A stretch of 64,000 bases of DNA, from NCBI RefSeq assembly GCF_000317025.1, contig NC_019689.1, positions 2,519,501 to 2,583,500 of the forward strand, given 5' to 3'. This stretch comes from Pleurocapsa sp. PCC 7327 (GTDB lineage Bacteria; Cyanobacteriota; Cyanobacteriia; Cyanobacteriales; Microcystaceae). A program made the translations under genes and the position numbers. A model generated the notes under the pieces. It did not search any database and was not told the origin of the DNA. It saw only the letters and a list, made by a program, of their open reading frames with translations. Positions 27,043-36,346 of this stretch are shown in pieces. How positions within the stretch are numbered: position 1 is the stretch's first letter; the number at the start of each line of letters is the position of its first letter.

Positions 27043-27714
27043 TTAACCAATCATCGAAGCCGTTAAAAAAATGACTCCAATCGTACTAATAGCCAACCCT
27101 AGCGATCGCATGACTGGAAAAGCGCGATCGCTAAATTTTTCTAAAATCACTTTACTAATCGCCCAGATTATGCTGCCAACGAGGATTTGAATAATTGCAA
27201 AACCTGCTAAGTATGCAACTAACGGAGTCATTTGTGCCCCAACAATTGACTCTCCATAGGCATAACCGTGAAAAATTCCGGCAACAATTGCTAAAGCGGC
27301 TAAAACAATGCCATAAAATTTAGGCGGATTCACCCTTATGTTTCTTAGTGCCAACAAGATTCCAAAAAGTACGACCGATGCAGAAATAATAATTTCGGGA
27401 AAAGGCAAGTTAACTGCTTGCAGATGAATTCCCGTTCCTAGCAGAGTCGCTAAAATAAAAACAATGGGAATATAAATGCCGCGATCCACAACCGCCGCGA
27501 TCGCGCCAATTGCCACCACAAAAGCAAAATGATCCAAACCAATAATCGGATGGGCTAACCCCGAAATAAACCCTTCAAAGAAGTTAGCTGGCGTCTTCCC
27601 TCCGATAGCGTGGTGCGCCATCGCCTGTTGAGTAAAGCCCAAAAACGCGATTGCGACAATGGTGGAAAGCGTACCAATCTTGAACCACCGTTGACCAACT
27701 GTTAAATTGAACAT
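27043..27714 (-). CDS. hupE: HupE/UreJ-family metal (Ni/Co) transporter
   Basis: About 223 aa from ATG at 27714 (MFNLTVGQRW). The upstream in-frame start at 27768 lies inside the riboswitch and is rejected. Signal-like N-terminus ending in QQAMAHH, then six or so TM segments. Family motifs: GFISGLAHPIIGLDHFAFVVAIG (His-Pro...HDH-like metal-binding signature of HupE/UreJ) and GIFHGYAYGE. Secondary transporters of this family import nickel or cobalt; the cobalamin riboswitch upstream argues for cobalt. It is transcribed alone. Confidence 0.92.
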   Translation of the reverse strand: MFNLTVGQRWFKIGTLSTIVAIAFLGFTQQAMAHHAIGGKTPANFFEGFISGLAHPIIGLDHFAFVVAIGAIAAVVDRGIYIPIVFILATLLGTGIHLQAVNLPFPEIIISASVVLFGILLALRNIRVNPPKFYGIVLAALAIVAGIFHGYAYGESIVGAQMTPLVAYLAGFAIIQILVGSIIWAISKVILEKFSDRAFPVMRSLGLAISTIGVIFLTASMIG

Positions 27715-27742
27715 CCTCTGTACCTCGCAGATAGATAGAAAA

Positions 27743-27948
27743 ATGCCAGTTCTTTTATCGGCGGGCATCCTGACTCATCGATTTTGGATTGATAACTCAC
27801 TAGATTGCTACTAATCCAATCCAAAATCTAAAATCCTTTCATCCAAAATCAAAAATCAAATCACAGTTGCGGGACAGCGTTGGACTTGCACCAAACTTTC
27901 CCCGTTACCTCTAATGGCTGCTCCCCATTAGAACCGATAATCCGGCAT
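27743..27948 (-). promoter_or_regulatory. Cobalamin (B12) riboswitch controlling hupE
   Basis: Read on the minus strand: P1 closes as ATGCCGG with CTGGCAT (7 bp). The core GGGGAA, GGTGCAAGTCC and the B12-box-type GCTGTCCCGCAACTGTGA are followed, after a long variable arm, by GAGTCAGGATGCCCGCC. These are the conserved blocks of the cobalamin aptamer. The variable arm contains a 12-bp stem, GATTTTGGATTG with CAATCCAAAATC (27817-27828 with 27780-27791), built from a dispersed repeat. The 3' end is 28 bases before the hupE ATG, so translational or early transcriptional control by adenosyl/methyl-cobalamin is expected to repress hupE when B12 is plentiful. Confidence 0.92.
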
Positions 27949-27973
27949 CATACCATTATTGAGAACGCAAAAT

Positions 27974-28894
27974 TCAAATAGCTTGGGCAATGACGGTACG
28001 ATGTCGAGGACTATTAGGAATGATAGTAGGGTTCTTAAACCCCGCTTCAAGCAAAGCTTGTTTGATATCCAAAGCAAAATATTGACCGAGAAAGGGTTCC
28101 GTACTTTTGAGTAACGTCAAAACGTAAGGCGGCATTTTCTTGTACGCCTCAGAGTGAGGATTCATATCCATAAGAGTGAAATATCCGCCAGGCCGCAACA
28201 ATCGGCGTGCCTCGCGCAAGATTTCCCTGGCTGCTTGTTGAGGAAGTTCGTGGAACATCAAAAAAGCAGAGACTAGATCGAAAGAAGCATCCGGTAAACC
28301 TGTCGATTCCGCAGCAGCGTGTATCCAATCAATCCTGGCGTTGCGTTCTCTAGCCCGATATTGGGCTACGGCTAGATAATAAGGAGACAAATCCAAGCCA
28401 GTAATTTTTGCTTGGGGATAAACCTTCTGTAGCGCAAAGGTACTCAGTCCTACGCTACAACCCATGTCTAAAATATCTTGAGGCTCGATCGAGAGTTGTG
28501 CCCCTAAGACATCATGATAACTCTGGCGAAGCTTTGGATCTCCATTAATCCCTGCACCTTGCCAAATTGTGGCATGAACAGCATAAGCAGCCGATTCTAA
28601 TTCTAAGGCGGCATCCCAGTTTAAATTCCCTTTTTCGTAAGCATGGAAGGAACACAGATAATAATCGGGATAGGTTAATTGGGAGTTGTCTACTGTAGCG
28701 AGTTCGCTTTCCCAGTCGTGAGATCGCAATTTTTGTACGTTTTCCCGCCAAGGCACGCCAATTTTTTCTGCCCGTTTAATCATCATGTTGCGGGCTTGGT
28801 GTTTTGCTAGGTTAGCTAAAGGTTTGATGGAAAGTATGCCATCAATCAGAGAAGAAGCTAATCTCAATTGCGTTTTAATTGATGTGGCTGTCAT
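27974..28894 (-). CDS. Class I SAM-dependent methyltransferase
   Basis: 306 aa. Cytoplasmic. The SAM-binding motif ILDMGCSVGLSTFAL is at 141-155, followed by the acidic strand GLDLSPYYL, then AAAESTGLPDASFDLVSAFLMFHELP and RLLRPGGYFTLMDM, a UbiE-like methyltransferase 11 core. The N-terminal 100 residues (with KHQARNMMIKRAEKIGVPWR) are specific to a cyanobacterial subgroup. Substrate unknown. The riboswitch lies just downstream but belongs to hupE. Its promoter is next to repeat B copy 1. Confidence 0.85.
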   Translation of the reverse strand: MTATSIKTQLRLASSLIDGILSIKPLANLAKHQARNMMIKRAEKIGVPWRENVQKLRSHDWESELATVDNSQLTYPDYYLCSFHAYEKGNLNWDAALELESAAYAVHATIWQGAGINGDPKLRQSYHDVLGAQLSIEPQDILDMGCSVGLSTFALQKVYPQAKITGLDLSPYYLAVAQYRARERNARIDWIHAAAESTGLPDASFDLVSAFLMFHELPQQAAREILREARRLLRPGGYFTLMDMNPHSEAYKKMPPYVLTLLKSTEPFLGQYFALDIKQALLEAGFKNPTIIPNSPRHRTVIAQAI

Positions 28895-28920
28895 GGAAAT
28901 TCTTGATGTGAAGTTGATTT

Positions 28921-29103
28921 AAACTGAGATCTTGCACCATTCTCAATAACCCGCCCCTCGATTAAAATCGCTGCCTCATATATAAAGTATAAAGTCGTCT
29001 TAAGACGACTAAATATTTATTCAGTCCATTTTAATGGACTTTACATGTAAGCCAGGAAATTTATTTCCTGGTGGCTAATGCGACTGGTACAAGATGTAAG
29101 TTT
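28921..29103. repeat. Palindrome-rich MITE-like repeat B, full copy
   Basis: 183 bp with inverted ends AAACTGAGATCTTGCACCA and (inverted) AAACTTACATCTTGTACCA. The interior is a series of palindromes: a perfect AGTCGTCTTAAGACGACT at 28993-29010, AGTCCATT-TT-AATGGACT at 29023-29040, and CCAGGAAATTTATTTCCTGG at 29052-29071. Related fragments are at 24436-24510 and 62001-62105. No coding potential. The rest of the gap 28895-29538 has another simple repeat at 29222-29285 and no gene. Confidence 0.82.
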
Positions 29104-29538
29104 AAATAAAAAACGGCTTTTCTTAGCATATGAGTGCAACTTCACTATTTTAAATCCGAGGGGTGAGTTTTTCGCAGTAAGTGTAGATAAATCTCTAGCG
29201 TTTTTAGATAAACTCGCCCGTACGGTGGTTAGTAGTTAATTATCTCCCCGTCTTCCAGTCCCCCCGTCTCAGAAGTCTCTCCTATCTGTGGGACTGACTG
29301 TATCTCTTTCTTGGGACCTACATAAACCTGCGATCGCGCAATAGAATAGAAGTAGAGTCCTCGAAAGCTAGAGTCTGAGAGACGTTATTGCGCCTTTAGC
29401 GCTCTGTTTTTTTCATTACTGTGCTTTAAATCGAGATCGAGATAGCAGCCACGTTTCTATCTCGGTGCAGATTATTTCTCTATGAAATTAGTTTGAGTGC
29501 AGTTTGGTCGTTTAGTAGACTTTGTCAGGGAACGGCTT

Positions 29539-29808
29539 ATGTTAAATTATCCATCATTGCATCAAGAACCGCGTTACGCACCAGCAGGAGTAATTCCCCT
29601 CAATCGAGATCGTTCGCATCTAGATTGGTTAGCAGCCCATGGTCGTCTTATTGCTCGCCAACGCGAAGAAACCGAAGATCGGTTGCTCGATAGTATAGAT
29701 TTATCGGATTTACTCGATGTAGAAGAGGATATCTTTGAGGGTACCGAAGTTGAAACCGACCAGGAGTTAGATACCCTAGACGAAGAGTACCTCGACGAAA
29801 CCGCATGA
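29539..29808 (+). CDS. DUF3134-type small acidic protein
   Basis: 89 aa from the ATG at 29539; a longer frame from 29497 would add residues not typical of the family. The N-terminus LNYPSLHQEPRYAPAGVIPLNRDRSHLDWLAAHGRLIARQ matches what I recall of the cyanobacterial DUF3134 family, which is followed by a strongly acidic tail, here rich in D/E from residue 46 on. Function unknown. Confidence 0.78.
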   Translation: MLNYPSLHQEPRYAPAGVIPLNRDRSHLDWLAAHGRLIARQREETEDRLLDSIDLSDLLDVEEDIFEGTEVETDQELDTLDEEYLDETA

Positions 29809-29985
29809 AGCTCTCAATCTTCTCAACCTTGTGGCAAAAATCTTACTGTCTATTATTTTCCCATTAATGGGTCAAAATCAATTACAAAAGTAGGTAAGAA
29901 AGGCAAAATTGAAAAGTTTCGGGAAAAATTCTATTTTTCTCGAACACGCCTTTCATTGTCTGGCGCGATTCGGAGAATAAGCGCG

Positions 29986-30453
29986 ATGCCCCTACTCAAT
30001 CGTCGATATTGGTTTCCATTACTAATGATTTTAGGGGTTGCACCCGCGATCGCGCAAGGAGCTAACTTCGGACAATTAAAGCTGGCTAGCGGTTTCGATC
30101 GAACAACGGCTGTCGTTAGCGGCTACACTAGCGGCTCTTACTCTCTCTCGTCCATTGCCAACACAGATCGATATCGCAGACCTTGCGTTGGCTACGGTGC
30201 GCCCAACCCCGATCATATCTTAGTACTGGAAAATGATTTTCCGAAACTGGCATTGCAAGTAGACAGTGGTGGAAAAGATACCACCCTGGTTATTCGAGGA
30301 CCGGATAAAAATACGATTCGCTGTAACTTCGGCACCAATGACAGCCAAGATGCTCGCATCGAAGACAGTGACTGGAAAGCAGGACGATACGAAATCTGGG
30401 TTGGCTCGATGAAGTCCGGTCAGCGTTTGAACTATAGACTATCTGCCCAGTAA
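29986..30453 (+). CDS. Exported hypothetical protein
   Basis: 155 aa from the ATG at 29986 (MPLLNRRYWF), with a signal peptide FPLLMILGVAPAIAQGA. The mature part has two cysteines that may pair (RPCVGYGAPNPDHILVLE and TIRCNFG) and beta-rich segments ending GRYEIWVGSMKSGQRLNYRLS. This resembles the pre-peptidase C-terminal (PPC)-like beta-sandwich seen in cyanobacterial periplasmic proteins. No enzyme motif. An upstream start at 29956 is less likely because it disrupts the signal peptide layout. Confidence 0.7.
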   Translation: MPLLNRRYWFPLLMILGVAPAIAQGANFGQLKLASGFDRTTAVVSGYTSGSYSLSSIANTDRYRRPCVGYGAPNPDHILVLENDFPKLALQVDSGGKDTTLVIRGPDKNTIRCNFGTNDSQDARIEDSDWKAGRYEIWVGSMKSGQRLNYRLSAQ

Positions 30454-30500
30454 TGGGATAGAATTATGAAAGAACAAAATTAAGATAATGGAGTAATCTA

Positions 30501-30779
30501 GTGACTCAGCGACTAAAACGATGGGAGTCGCCGCGTCGCCAAGGACGCAACGATAAGGGGAAAGGCGGTTCGGCACGACAAAGACAACTGAAAAAACAAC
30601 AACAAATGCTGCGCAAAAAGCTAAAAGAGAATTCTCAAGCCAAGCAGCCAAACCAACAAGGGGGAAGAGAAATAAATCTCTTCCCTCTAATTTTTTGTCG
30701 GGCGATCGCGTTCTATTTTTTTATTTTAAGCAGCAACTTGGCTCAACTCGCCATTCGCGCCCATGAAAGACTCGTCTGA
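30501..30779 (+). CDS. Small basic protein, probably with a lost stop codon
   Basis: Frame of 92 codons starting at GTG. Residues 1-55 are strongly basic and Gln-rich (RLKRWESPRRQGRNDKGKGG, then RQRQLKKQQQMLRKKLK), which could be an RNA- or DNA-binding protein. From about codon 55 the frame runs through a clear Rho-independent terminator and then antisense to the globin relic, giving an unrelated hydrophobic tail. The true gene probably ended just before the terminator and its stop was lost, or the whole ORF is fortuitous. No homologue recognised. Confidence 0.4.
   Translation: MTQRLKRWESPRRQGRNDKGKGGSARQRQLKKQQQMLRKKLKENSQAKQPNQQGGREINLFPLIFCRAIAFYFFILSSNLAQLAIRAHERLV
30662..30696 (+). terminator. 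Rho-independent terminator inside the basic-protein frame
   Basis: Perfect stem GGGAAGAGA/TCTCTTCCC with loop AATAAA, followed by TCTAATTTTTT. It is correctly placed to end the small basic-protein transcript. Confidence 0.85.
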
Positions 30780-30941
30780 CATGAGTTTGCCAATCGTCTC
30801 AAACATCTCGATCCAAGCTCGTTGCATCTGTACCGTCCACTCTGCTTCTAAGAACTCTGCAAAGGTAGATACTAAAGCTTGGCTAACCGAAAGATAATAT
30901 TCTGGCGTAGCATGGTATCCGACATGGCTAGCCCCAACCTA
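30726..30941 (-). pseudogene. C-terminal relic of a globin-family protein
   Basis: The minus-strand frame between stops encodes about 71 residues: VGASHVGYHATPEYYLSVSQALVSTF-type sequence, then EFLEAEWTVQMQRAW and an ETIGKLM end. The SHVGYHATPEYY segment matches the F-helix region of flavohaemoglobin-like globins (proximal His, then PexY). The A-to-E helices are absent and no start codon precedes the fragment; the 150 bp up to apcF show no remaining globin sequence. It is a 5'-truncated pseudogene, lying downstream of apcF on the same strand. Confidence 0.7.
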
Positions 30942-31090
30942 TTAATAGTCAAGATCGTAGCGATTATAAACATTATTCTTGTACTGAATTAACAGCTGGC
31001 TCCGACGCAAAAGATTACATTTTGTAAAGAAAAAGGCGATCGCTCTCTGGAGTTTCCCATTGCGATCGCACTAATTTTTCTGTTACGAGT

Positions 31091-31600
31091 TTAAACTGAA
31101 ACTTCGCTCAACTCGCGGGTCATATGATCGAAAGGCTCGTCTACAAAAGAAGTATCTGATACTCCAGCCTCAAAGACCAACTCTTTAACCATTTCTTTCA
31201 TAATTTGAATGCCTCGCACCGTTGGTCCGATGGGCACTCCCAGGGAGTTATAGGTTTCTCGCAATCCTTGCAGCACCCGTTCGTCCAAGACGTTAGTATC
31301 TCCTGCAACCAGCGCATAACTGGCATAGCGCAGGTAGTAGTCCATGTCCCTCAAACAAGCCGAATAACGACGAGTCGTGTAGGCATTGCCTCCAGGACGA
31401 ATCAATTCTGGAACTTCTTCAAATAGTTGAGAACCCGCTTTTTTAACGATGACAGGAGAATTGGCATTAATGACGGCTGCTGCGGTGATGCGGGCAGTGC
31501 CAGACTCGAAATAAGTCTTCAGCTTGTCCATTGCATCCCGATCCAAATAACGTCCTGTCACGTCATAATTTCTAATCAGCTTAGTAACTGCATCTCGCAT
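31091..31600 (-). CDS. apcF: Allophycocyanin beta-18 subunit
   Basis: 169 aa, the ApcF length. Minor core component of the phycobilisome that pairs with ApcE in the terminal-emitter trimer, passing excitation to photosystem II. The chromophore-binding cysteine is in TTRRYSACLRDMDYYLRYASYALVAGDTNVLDER. ApcF-specific features are the N-terminal NYDVTGRYLDRDAMD and the C-terminal DTSFVDEPFDHMTRELSE extension, which ApcB lacks. Monocistronic, as usual for apcF, and divergent from glnA across 370 bp. Confidence 0.97.
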   Translation of the reverse strand: MRDAVTKLIRNYDVTGRYLDRDAMDKLKTYFESGTARITAAAVINANSPVIVKKAGSQLFEEVPELIRPGGNAYTTRRYSACLRDMDYYLRYASYALVAGDTNVLDERVLQGLRETYNSLGVPIGPTVRGIQIMKEMVKELVFEAGVSDTSFVDEPFDHMTRELSEVSV

Positions 31601-31819
31601 TAAATTTTTCTCCCAACAGCAATTTTTTTAGTGGCTTACAAACTTAAGGAAGCAGCGCGAATCTCTTCACGCTGACCCTTGAGTTTCGATCTATTTATTT
31701 ATAATCCCACAGGGATGAACTGCTATAGACTTCGTTCGAGTAAGTCATTTATGTTGTTTGACAATATCGTTACTTTTCTATAGATTTCTTCATAAATAAA
31801 GCCCAACAATCAATAGTTA

Positions 31820-31860
31820 GTATAGTTAAATACATTTTTGTATTGTTTACAGATTTGAGT
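31820..31860 (+). promoter_or_regulatory. NtcA-activated promoter of glnA
   Basis: The exact NtcA consensus GTA-N8-TAC occurs at 31820-31833 (gtatagttaaatac), 137 bp before the glnA start. A TA-rich -10-like segment lies about 20 bases further on, the usual class II NtcA spacing. The rest of the 31601-31970 gap carries the apcF promoter region and no gene. NtcA itself is encoded at 49029-49709. Confidence 0.8.
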
Positions 31861-31970
31861 GCGATCGAGATAGAAAATTTTGTATCAAATAATACAAACC
31901 AAGAGCGAGCCTCTCTCTACGATGAATGATTCGAGACATAAAATACAGTTAAATCCGCAAGGAGTCATCC

Positions 31971-33392
31971 ATGCCCGAAACGCCCCAAGAAGTCTTGAAG
32001 ATGATTCAAGACAACAACATTCAAATAATCGACCTCAAATTCATTGACATGCCGGGGATCTGGCAGCACTGCTCTTTTTATCGAAATCAAATTGACGAAA
32101 GTTCTTTCGTTGATGGGGTTCCTTTTGATGGTTCGAGCATTCGGGGTTGGAAAGCCATTAATGAATCCGACATGGCAATGGTACCCGATCCAAAAACTGC
32201 ATGGATCGATCCCTTCTACAAAGAGCCAACCTTGAGCATGATCTGTAGCATTAAAGAGCCTCGCACGGGGGAATGGTATACTCGCGATCCTCGCTCTATT
32301 GCTCAAAAAGCCGTTGATTTCTTAAAAAGTACTGGCATTGGCGATACGGCTTTTTTTGGTCCTGAAGCTGAATTCTTCGTTTTTGATGACGTTCGCTTCG
32401 ATCAAACCGAAAGTCAAGCTTATTATTATGTAGACAGCGTTGAAGGTCGCTGGAATACGGGTCGCATGGAAGAAGGCGGCAACTTGGGTTACAAGCCTCG
32501 CTATAAAGAGGGCTATTTTCCCGTTGCTCCCACGGATACGCTGCAAGATATGCGTACCGAAATGCTGCTGACGATGGGCAAATGCGGCGTGCCTATCGAA
32601 AAGCACCATCACGAGGTAGCAACTGGAGGACAAAATGAGTTAGGTATCCGCTTTGCTACGCTGATTGATGCGGCTGACTACCTAATGACCTACAAGTATG
32701 TCATCAAAAACGTTGCCAAGAAGTACGGCAAAAGCGTCACTTTCATGCCCAAACCCCTGTTCAACGACAACGGTTCTGGGATGCACACTCACCAGTCTAT
32801 CTGGAAAGACGGACAACCCCTCTTCTGGGGCGACGGCTATGCTAACTTGAGCAAGATGGCGTTGAATTATATCGGCGGTTTGCTCAAACACGCTCCCGCT
32901 CTCCTAGCGTTAACTAACCCAACAACCAACTCCTACAAGCGTTTGGTGCCTGGTTTTGAAGCGCCCGTAAACCTTGCCTACTCTCAAGGAAACCGTTCGG
33001 CTTCTATTCGCATTCCCCTATCCGGCACAAATCCCAAGGCAAAGCGTCTGGAGTTCCGCTGTCCCGATGCTACCTGTAACCCTTATCTGGCTTTTGCTGC
33101 GATGCTTTGTGCGGGTATTGATGGCATTAAGAACGAAATCGATCCGGGCGATCCTTTAGATGTTGATATCTACGATCTCAGCCCCGAAGAGTTGGCTAAA
33201 GTTCCTTCTACTCCCGGCTCTCTAGAAGCTGCTTTGGAGAATTTGGAAAAGGATCGTGCCTTCTTGACGGATTCGGGGGTCTTTACCGAAGACTTCATCC
33301 AAACCTGGATCGAATACAAACTCGACAACGAAGTAAACCCGATGCGCCTGCGTCCTCATCCCTACGAGTTTGCGCTCTACTACGATGCGTAA
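31971..33392 (+). CDS. glnA: Glutamine synthetase, type I
   Basis: 473 aa. ATP-dependent condensation of ammonia with glutamate; entry point of nitrogen. GSI segments: the N-terminal beta-grasp, [10 protein letters not shown], the FFGPEAEFF metal ligand strand, the [16 protein letters not shown] segment, [16 protein letters not shown] (ATP/ammonia), and [23 protein letters not shown]. It is preceded by an NtcA site and followed by a strong terminator, so it is monocistronic and nitrogen-controlled. In cyanobacteria GSI is usually controlled by small inactivating proteins and not by adenylylation; no such gene is in the window. Confidence 0.99.
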   Translation: MPETPQEVLKMIQDNNIQIIDLKFIDMPGIWQHCSFYRNQIDESSFVDGVPFDGSSIRGWKAINESDMAMVPDPKTAWIDPFYKEPTLSMICSIKEPRTGEWYTRDPRSIAQKAVDFLKSTGIGDTAFFGPEAEFFVFDDVRFDQTESQAYYYVDSVEGRWNTGRMEEGGNLGYKPRYKEGYFPVAPTDTLQDMRTEMLLTMGKCGVPIEKHHHEVATGGQNELGIRFATLIDAADYLMTYKYVIKNVAKKYGKSVTFMPKPLFNDNGSGMHTHQSIWKDGQPLFWGDGYANLSKMALNYIGGLLKHAPALLALTNPTTNSYKRLVPGFEAPVNLAYSQGNRSASIRIPLSGTNPKAKRLEFRCPDATCNPYLAFAAMLCAGIDGIKNEIDPGDPLDVDIYDLSPEELAKVPSTPGSLEAALENLEKDRAFLTDSGVFTEDFIQTWIEYKLDNEVNPMRLRPHPYEFALYYDA

Positions 33393-33437
33393 AAGCGATT
33401 AGCTTGACGTTGATGAGTTCATATTTTCTCATTTTTT

Positions 33438-33462
33438 GCCACCTCTTAAGGGTGGCTTTTTT
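33438..33462 (+). terminator. Rho-independent terminator of glnA
   Basis: GCCACC/GGGTGGC-type stem (GCCACCTCTTAAGGGTGGC) followed by TTTTTT, 46 bp past the stop codon; it separates glnA from the converging ATPase gene. Confidence 0.92.
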
Positions 33463-33484
33463 ACTTCAGTCCCAACCGCTCCCC

Positions 33485-36346
33485 CTAACTAGCTCTCTTT
33501 CTGGAAAGAAACCAACGAATCAATAATTTCTCTAATTCAACCCACACGAACATTAAAGTACTAAAGCCTATACAGATAAGTAACTGCTCCATGGTGAGAA
33601 ACTGGGTGCCAAAAAATCTTCGTAAGGGTTCGACGTAGATCAACATTAACTGGAAGATAGTTGTTATCATGACTGCGGCGAGTAAATAGGGATTGGAGAG
33701 AGGATTCATTTCTATAGTAAGCCGAGTACTCGAACGAACTGCGATCGCGTGACCCATTTGCGCCAGACACAGCGTTGTAAATACCATCGTTTTCCAACTA
33801 TCGGGATGGCCGACTTGGCGGGCTTGGGTAAACGACCAGATCATTAAACTGATGCTAATAATAGAGAAAATCAGACCGATACGAATGATGTAAGAGCCTA
33901 ATCCTCTAGCAAAAATGCTTTCTTTGGAACTAAAAGGCAGACGGCGCATGATATTGGGATCGGCGGGTTCTACCGCTAGCGCCAAGGCAGGCAATCCATC
34001 CGTAACCAAGTTCATCCAGAGAATTTGTAGCGGTGTTAGGGGAACGTCTGGCACTCCCAAAAGCGGTGCGGCAGCGATGGTAATGACTTCGCCGATATTG
34101 CTGCCAAGAATATACTTGACAAAAAGACGTATATTGTTGTACACAACCCTGCCTTCTTCTGTAGCGGCAACGATGGTGGCAAAGTTGTCGTCTAGAAGAA
34201 CCATATCGCTCGCTTCTTTACTGACATCGGTTCCGGTAATTCCCATGGCAATGCCGATGTCTGCTTGTTTGAGCGCGGGAGCATCGTTTACCCCATCTCC
34301 CGTCATGGCTACAAATTTACCTCGCTTCTGAAGCGCTTGTACGATCCGCAGTTTGTGTTCGGGGGCGACGCGGGCATAGATCCTAACGCGATCGACTTCT
34401 TCTTCTAGCTGGCTTTGGGAGAGCTTTTCCAACTCTCGTCCCGTGAGGATGCGATCGCCCTCCTGAATGATTCCCAATTGTTTGCCGATTGCCTGCGCCG
34501 TTAACTGGTGGTCTCCGGTAATCATTATCGTGCGAATGCCTGCCTCGCGGCATTTGGCGACTGCCTCTTTGACTTCTGGTCTTGGGGCATCTAACATGCC
34601 CACTAACCCCAGCCAAATCAAATTTTGTTCGATTGTTTCCGCCGAGTCAACCTCTGGAATAGCTTCCAGAGGTTTGTAAGCAAATCCCAACACTCGCAAC
34701 CCGCGCCCTGCCATGTCGTTATTCATTTGGAGAATTTGCTGTCGTTGCTCGTGGGTCAGAGACAGGATGCGATCGCCGAGTTGAGAGAATTGACAATGCT
34801 CTAAGACTAACTCTGGCGAGCCTTTGGTAAACATTAAATAGCTTACAGCTTTTAGCGATAAGCTTTCAGCCAACCGGTCGCCGATCGCCCAATTCCCAGA
34901 CCAACAAATAACGCTCATCCGCTTGCGTTCGGAGGAAAAAGGAATTTCTTCCACTCGCTTGAAGTGGCGACTGAGGGCTTGCTGATGGAAACCTGCTTTT
35001 CCTGCTAGGGCAAGCAATGCCCCTTCCGTGGGATCGCCAACGATCTTCCATTCCTCTTGTCCCTGCTGGGTAAGTTGAGCGTCGTTACATAGCGCGCAAG
35101 CCATTAACAATACCTGCAATTCCAGATAGTTTTCGATCGCGAGCGCTCGCCCGTCTTCATCGAGAAATTCTCCTATAGGTGCATATCCTTCTCCCGTCAC
35201 TTGGAAGCCGCTCTCAAGAAGATCGACTTCTCGAACCACCATTTTATTTTGGGTGAGCGTTCCCGTTTTATCCGAGCAGATGACGTTGACAGAACCAAGA
35301 GTTTCTACGGCTGGTAATTTGCGAATCAGCGCGTTGCGCCTGACCATGCGCTGCGTTCCCAGTGCCAAGGTCACGGTAATGACGGCAGGCAAGCCTTCGG
35401 GAACGACGGCTACTGCCATGCTCAGGGAAACTTCTACCAATTTTTGTAATTGTCCCCAACCTGCCTGAATGACTCCAATGGCAATGACGAGTGCGACTAA
35501 AATCAAAGAGCCGGAAACTAGGACGTTGCCTAATTGCCCCATTCGCTGTTGCAGGGGAGTGGCTTCGGTTTCTACCAATTGAAGCATCTGAGCAATTTTA
35601 CCGAGTTCCGTCTCCATGCCCGTCCTAGTGACGATAACCTTGGCACGCCCTTGAATGACTTCGGTTCCCGTGAAGACCATATTGCGGCGATCGCCTAAAG
35701 GGGTATCTTCGGCTAATCCAGGGTTAATTTGATGTTTGTGTACTGCCTGCGCCTCTCCCGTCAGCGCCGATTCCCTCACTTGCAAGCTTGAAGCTTCGAT
35801 GACTTGCCCGTCCGCACACAATTGCGCTCCCGCTTCGAGCAACATGATGTCTCCCGGTACTAACGTCGGCGCGTCAACTTCTATCCTTTGCCCGTCCCGA
35901 ATGACTTGTACCTTAGGAGAGGAAAGGCGCTTGAGTGCGGCCAAGGCTTTCTCGGCACGGCTTTCTTGCAAGTAGCCCAGAACGCCGTTGAGGATGACGA
36001 TTAATAATATGGCAATAGTATCTTTAAAAGGAACCCCCTCCTTTGGGGCAGCTGCGTTCTGTAATTCGACCACATCCAGAACTCCAGAGACGATCGCGAC
36101 AGCGATCAGCATCAGCAGCATGATGTTTTTGAATTGATCGAGTAAGATTTCCCAGTTACTTCGACCCGCCGTTTCTTGGATTTCGTTAATTCCGTAATGC
36201 TTTAGGCGCTGTTCGGCTTCATCAGTTGTCAGTCCTTGTTGGGCATCGCTGCCTAAGATTTCTAGGGTTTTTTCAACTGGATAAGTATGCCAAGATTGTT
36301 GCTGTACGGGCAAACAATGGGAAGAATAAGATGTAGTCACGGGCAA
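33485..36346 (-). CDS. P-type cation-transporting ATPase (P2, Ca2+-type)
   Basis: 953 aa, ten-TM P2-type ATPase. The catalytic phospho-Asp is D359 in [19 protein letters not shown] is the actuator motif; PEGLP at 316-320 is the TM4 cation-binding kink of Ca2+/Na+ pumps; the hinge [21 protein letters not shown] and the [18 protein letters not shown] nucleotide region are present. Cyanobacterial relatives (PacL-like) export Ca2+. Na+ or other specificity is possible. Monocistronic; start and length are typical. Confidence 0.93.
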   Translation of the reverse strand: MPVTTSYSSHCLPVQQQSWHTYPVEKTLEILGSDAQQGLTTDEAEQRLKHYGINEIQETAGRSNWEILLDQFKNIMLLMLIAVAIVSGVLDVVELQNAAAPKEGVPFKDTIAILLIVILNGVLGYLQESRAEKALAALKRLSSPKVQVIRDGQRIEVDAPTLVPGDIMLLEAGAQLCADGQVIEASSLQVRESALTGEAQAVHKHQINPGLAEDTPLGDRRNMVFTGTEVIQGRAKVIVTRTGMETELGKIAQMLQLVETEATPLQQRMGQLGNVLVSGSLILVALVIAIGVIQAGWGQLQKLVEVSLSMAVAVVPEGLPAVITVTLALGTQRMVRRNALIRKLPAVETLGSVNVICSDKTGTLTQNKMVVREVDLLESGFQVTGEGYAPIGEFLDEDGRALAIENYLELQVLLMACALCNDAQLTQQGQEEWKIVGDPTEGALLALAGKAGFHQQALSRHFKRVEEIPFSSERKRMSVICWSGNWAIGDRLAESLSLKAVSYLMFTKGSPELVLEHCQFSQLGDRILSLTHEQRQQILQMNNDMAGRGLRVLGFAYKPLEAIPEVDSAETIEQNLIWLGLVGMLDAPRPEVKEAVAKCREAGIRTIMITGDHQLTAQAIGKQLGIIQEGDRILTGRELEKLSQSQLEEEVDRVRIYARVAPEHKLRIVQALQKRGKFVAMTGDGVNDAPALKQADIGIAMGITGTDVSKEASDMVLLDDNFATIVAATEEGRVVYNNIRLFVKYILGSNIGEVITIAAAPLLGVPDVPLTPLQILWMNLVTDGLPALALAVEPADPNIMRRLPFSSKESIFARGLGSYIIRIGLIFSIISISLMIWSFTQARQVGHPDSWKTMVFTTLCLAQMGHAIAVRSSTRLTIEMNPLSNPYLLAAVMITTIFQLMLIYVEPLRRFFGTQFLTMEQLLICIGFSTLMFVWVELEKLLIRWFLSRKRAS

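Noticed and set aside
26708-27046. 112-codon plus ORF spanning 26708-27046
   Set aside because: It begins within repeat element A and overlaps the 3' end of hupE on the other strand; composition is not protein-like.
27715-27768. Longer hupE start at 27768 (MPADKRTGIF)
   Set aside because: Those codons lie inside the conserved 3' block of the cobalamin riboswitch, and the signal-like N-terminus starts at 27714.
29493-29693. 66-codon ORF overlapping the DUF3134 gene in another frame
   Set aside because: It is a shadow of the DUF3134 gene; its start precedes the real gene by only a few bases and the protein is Arg/Ser-rich noise.
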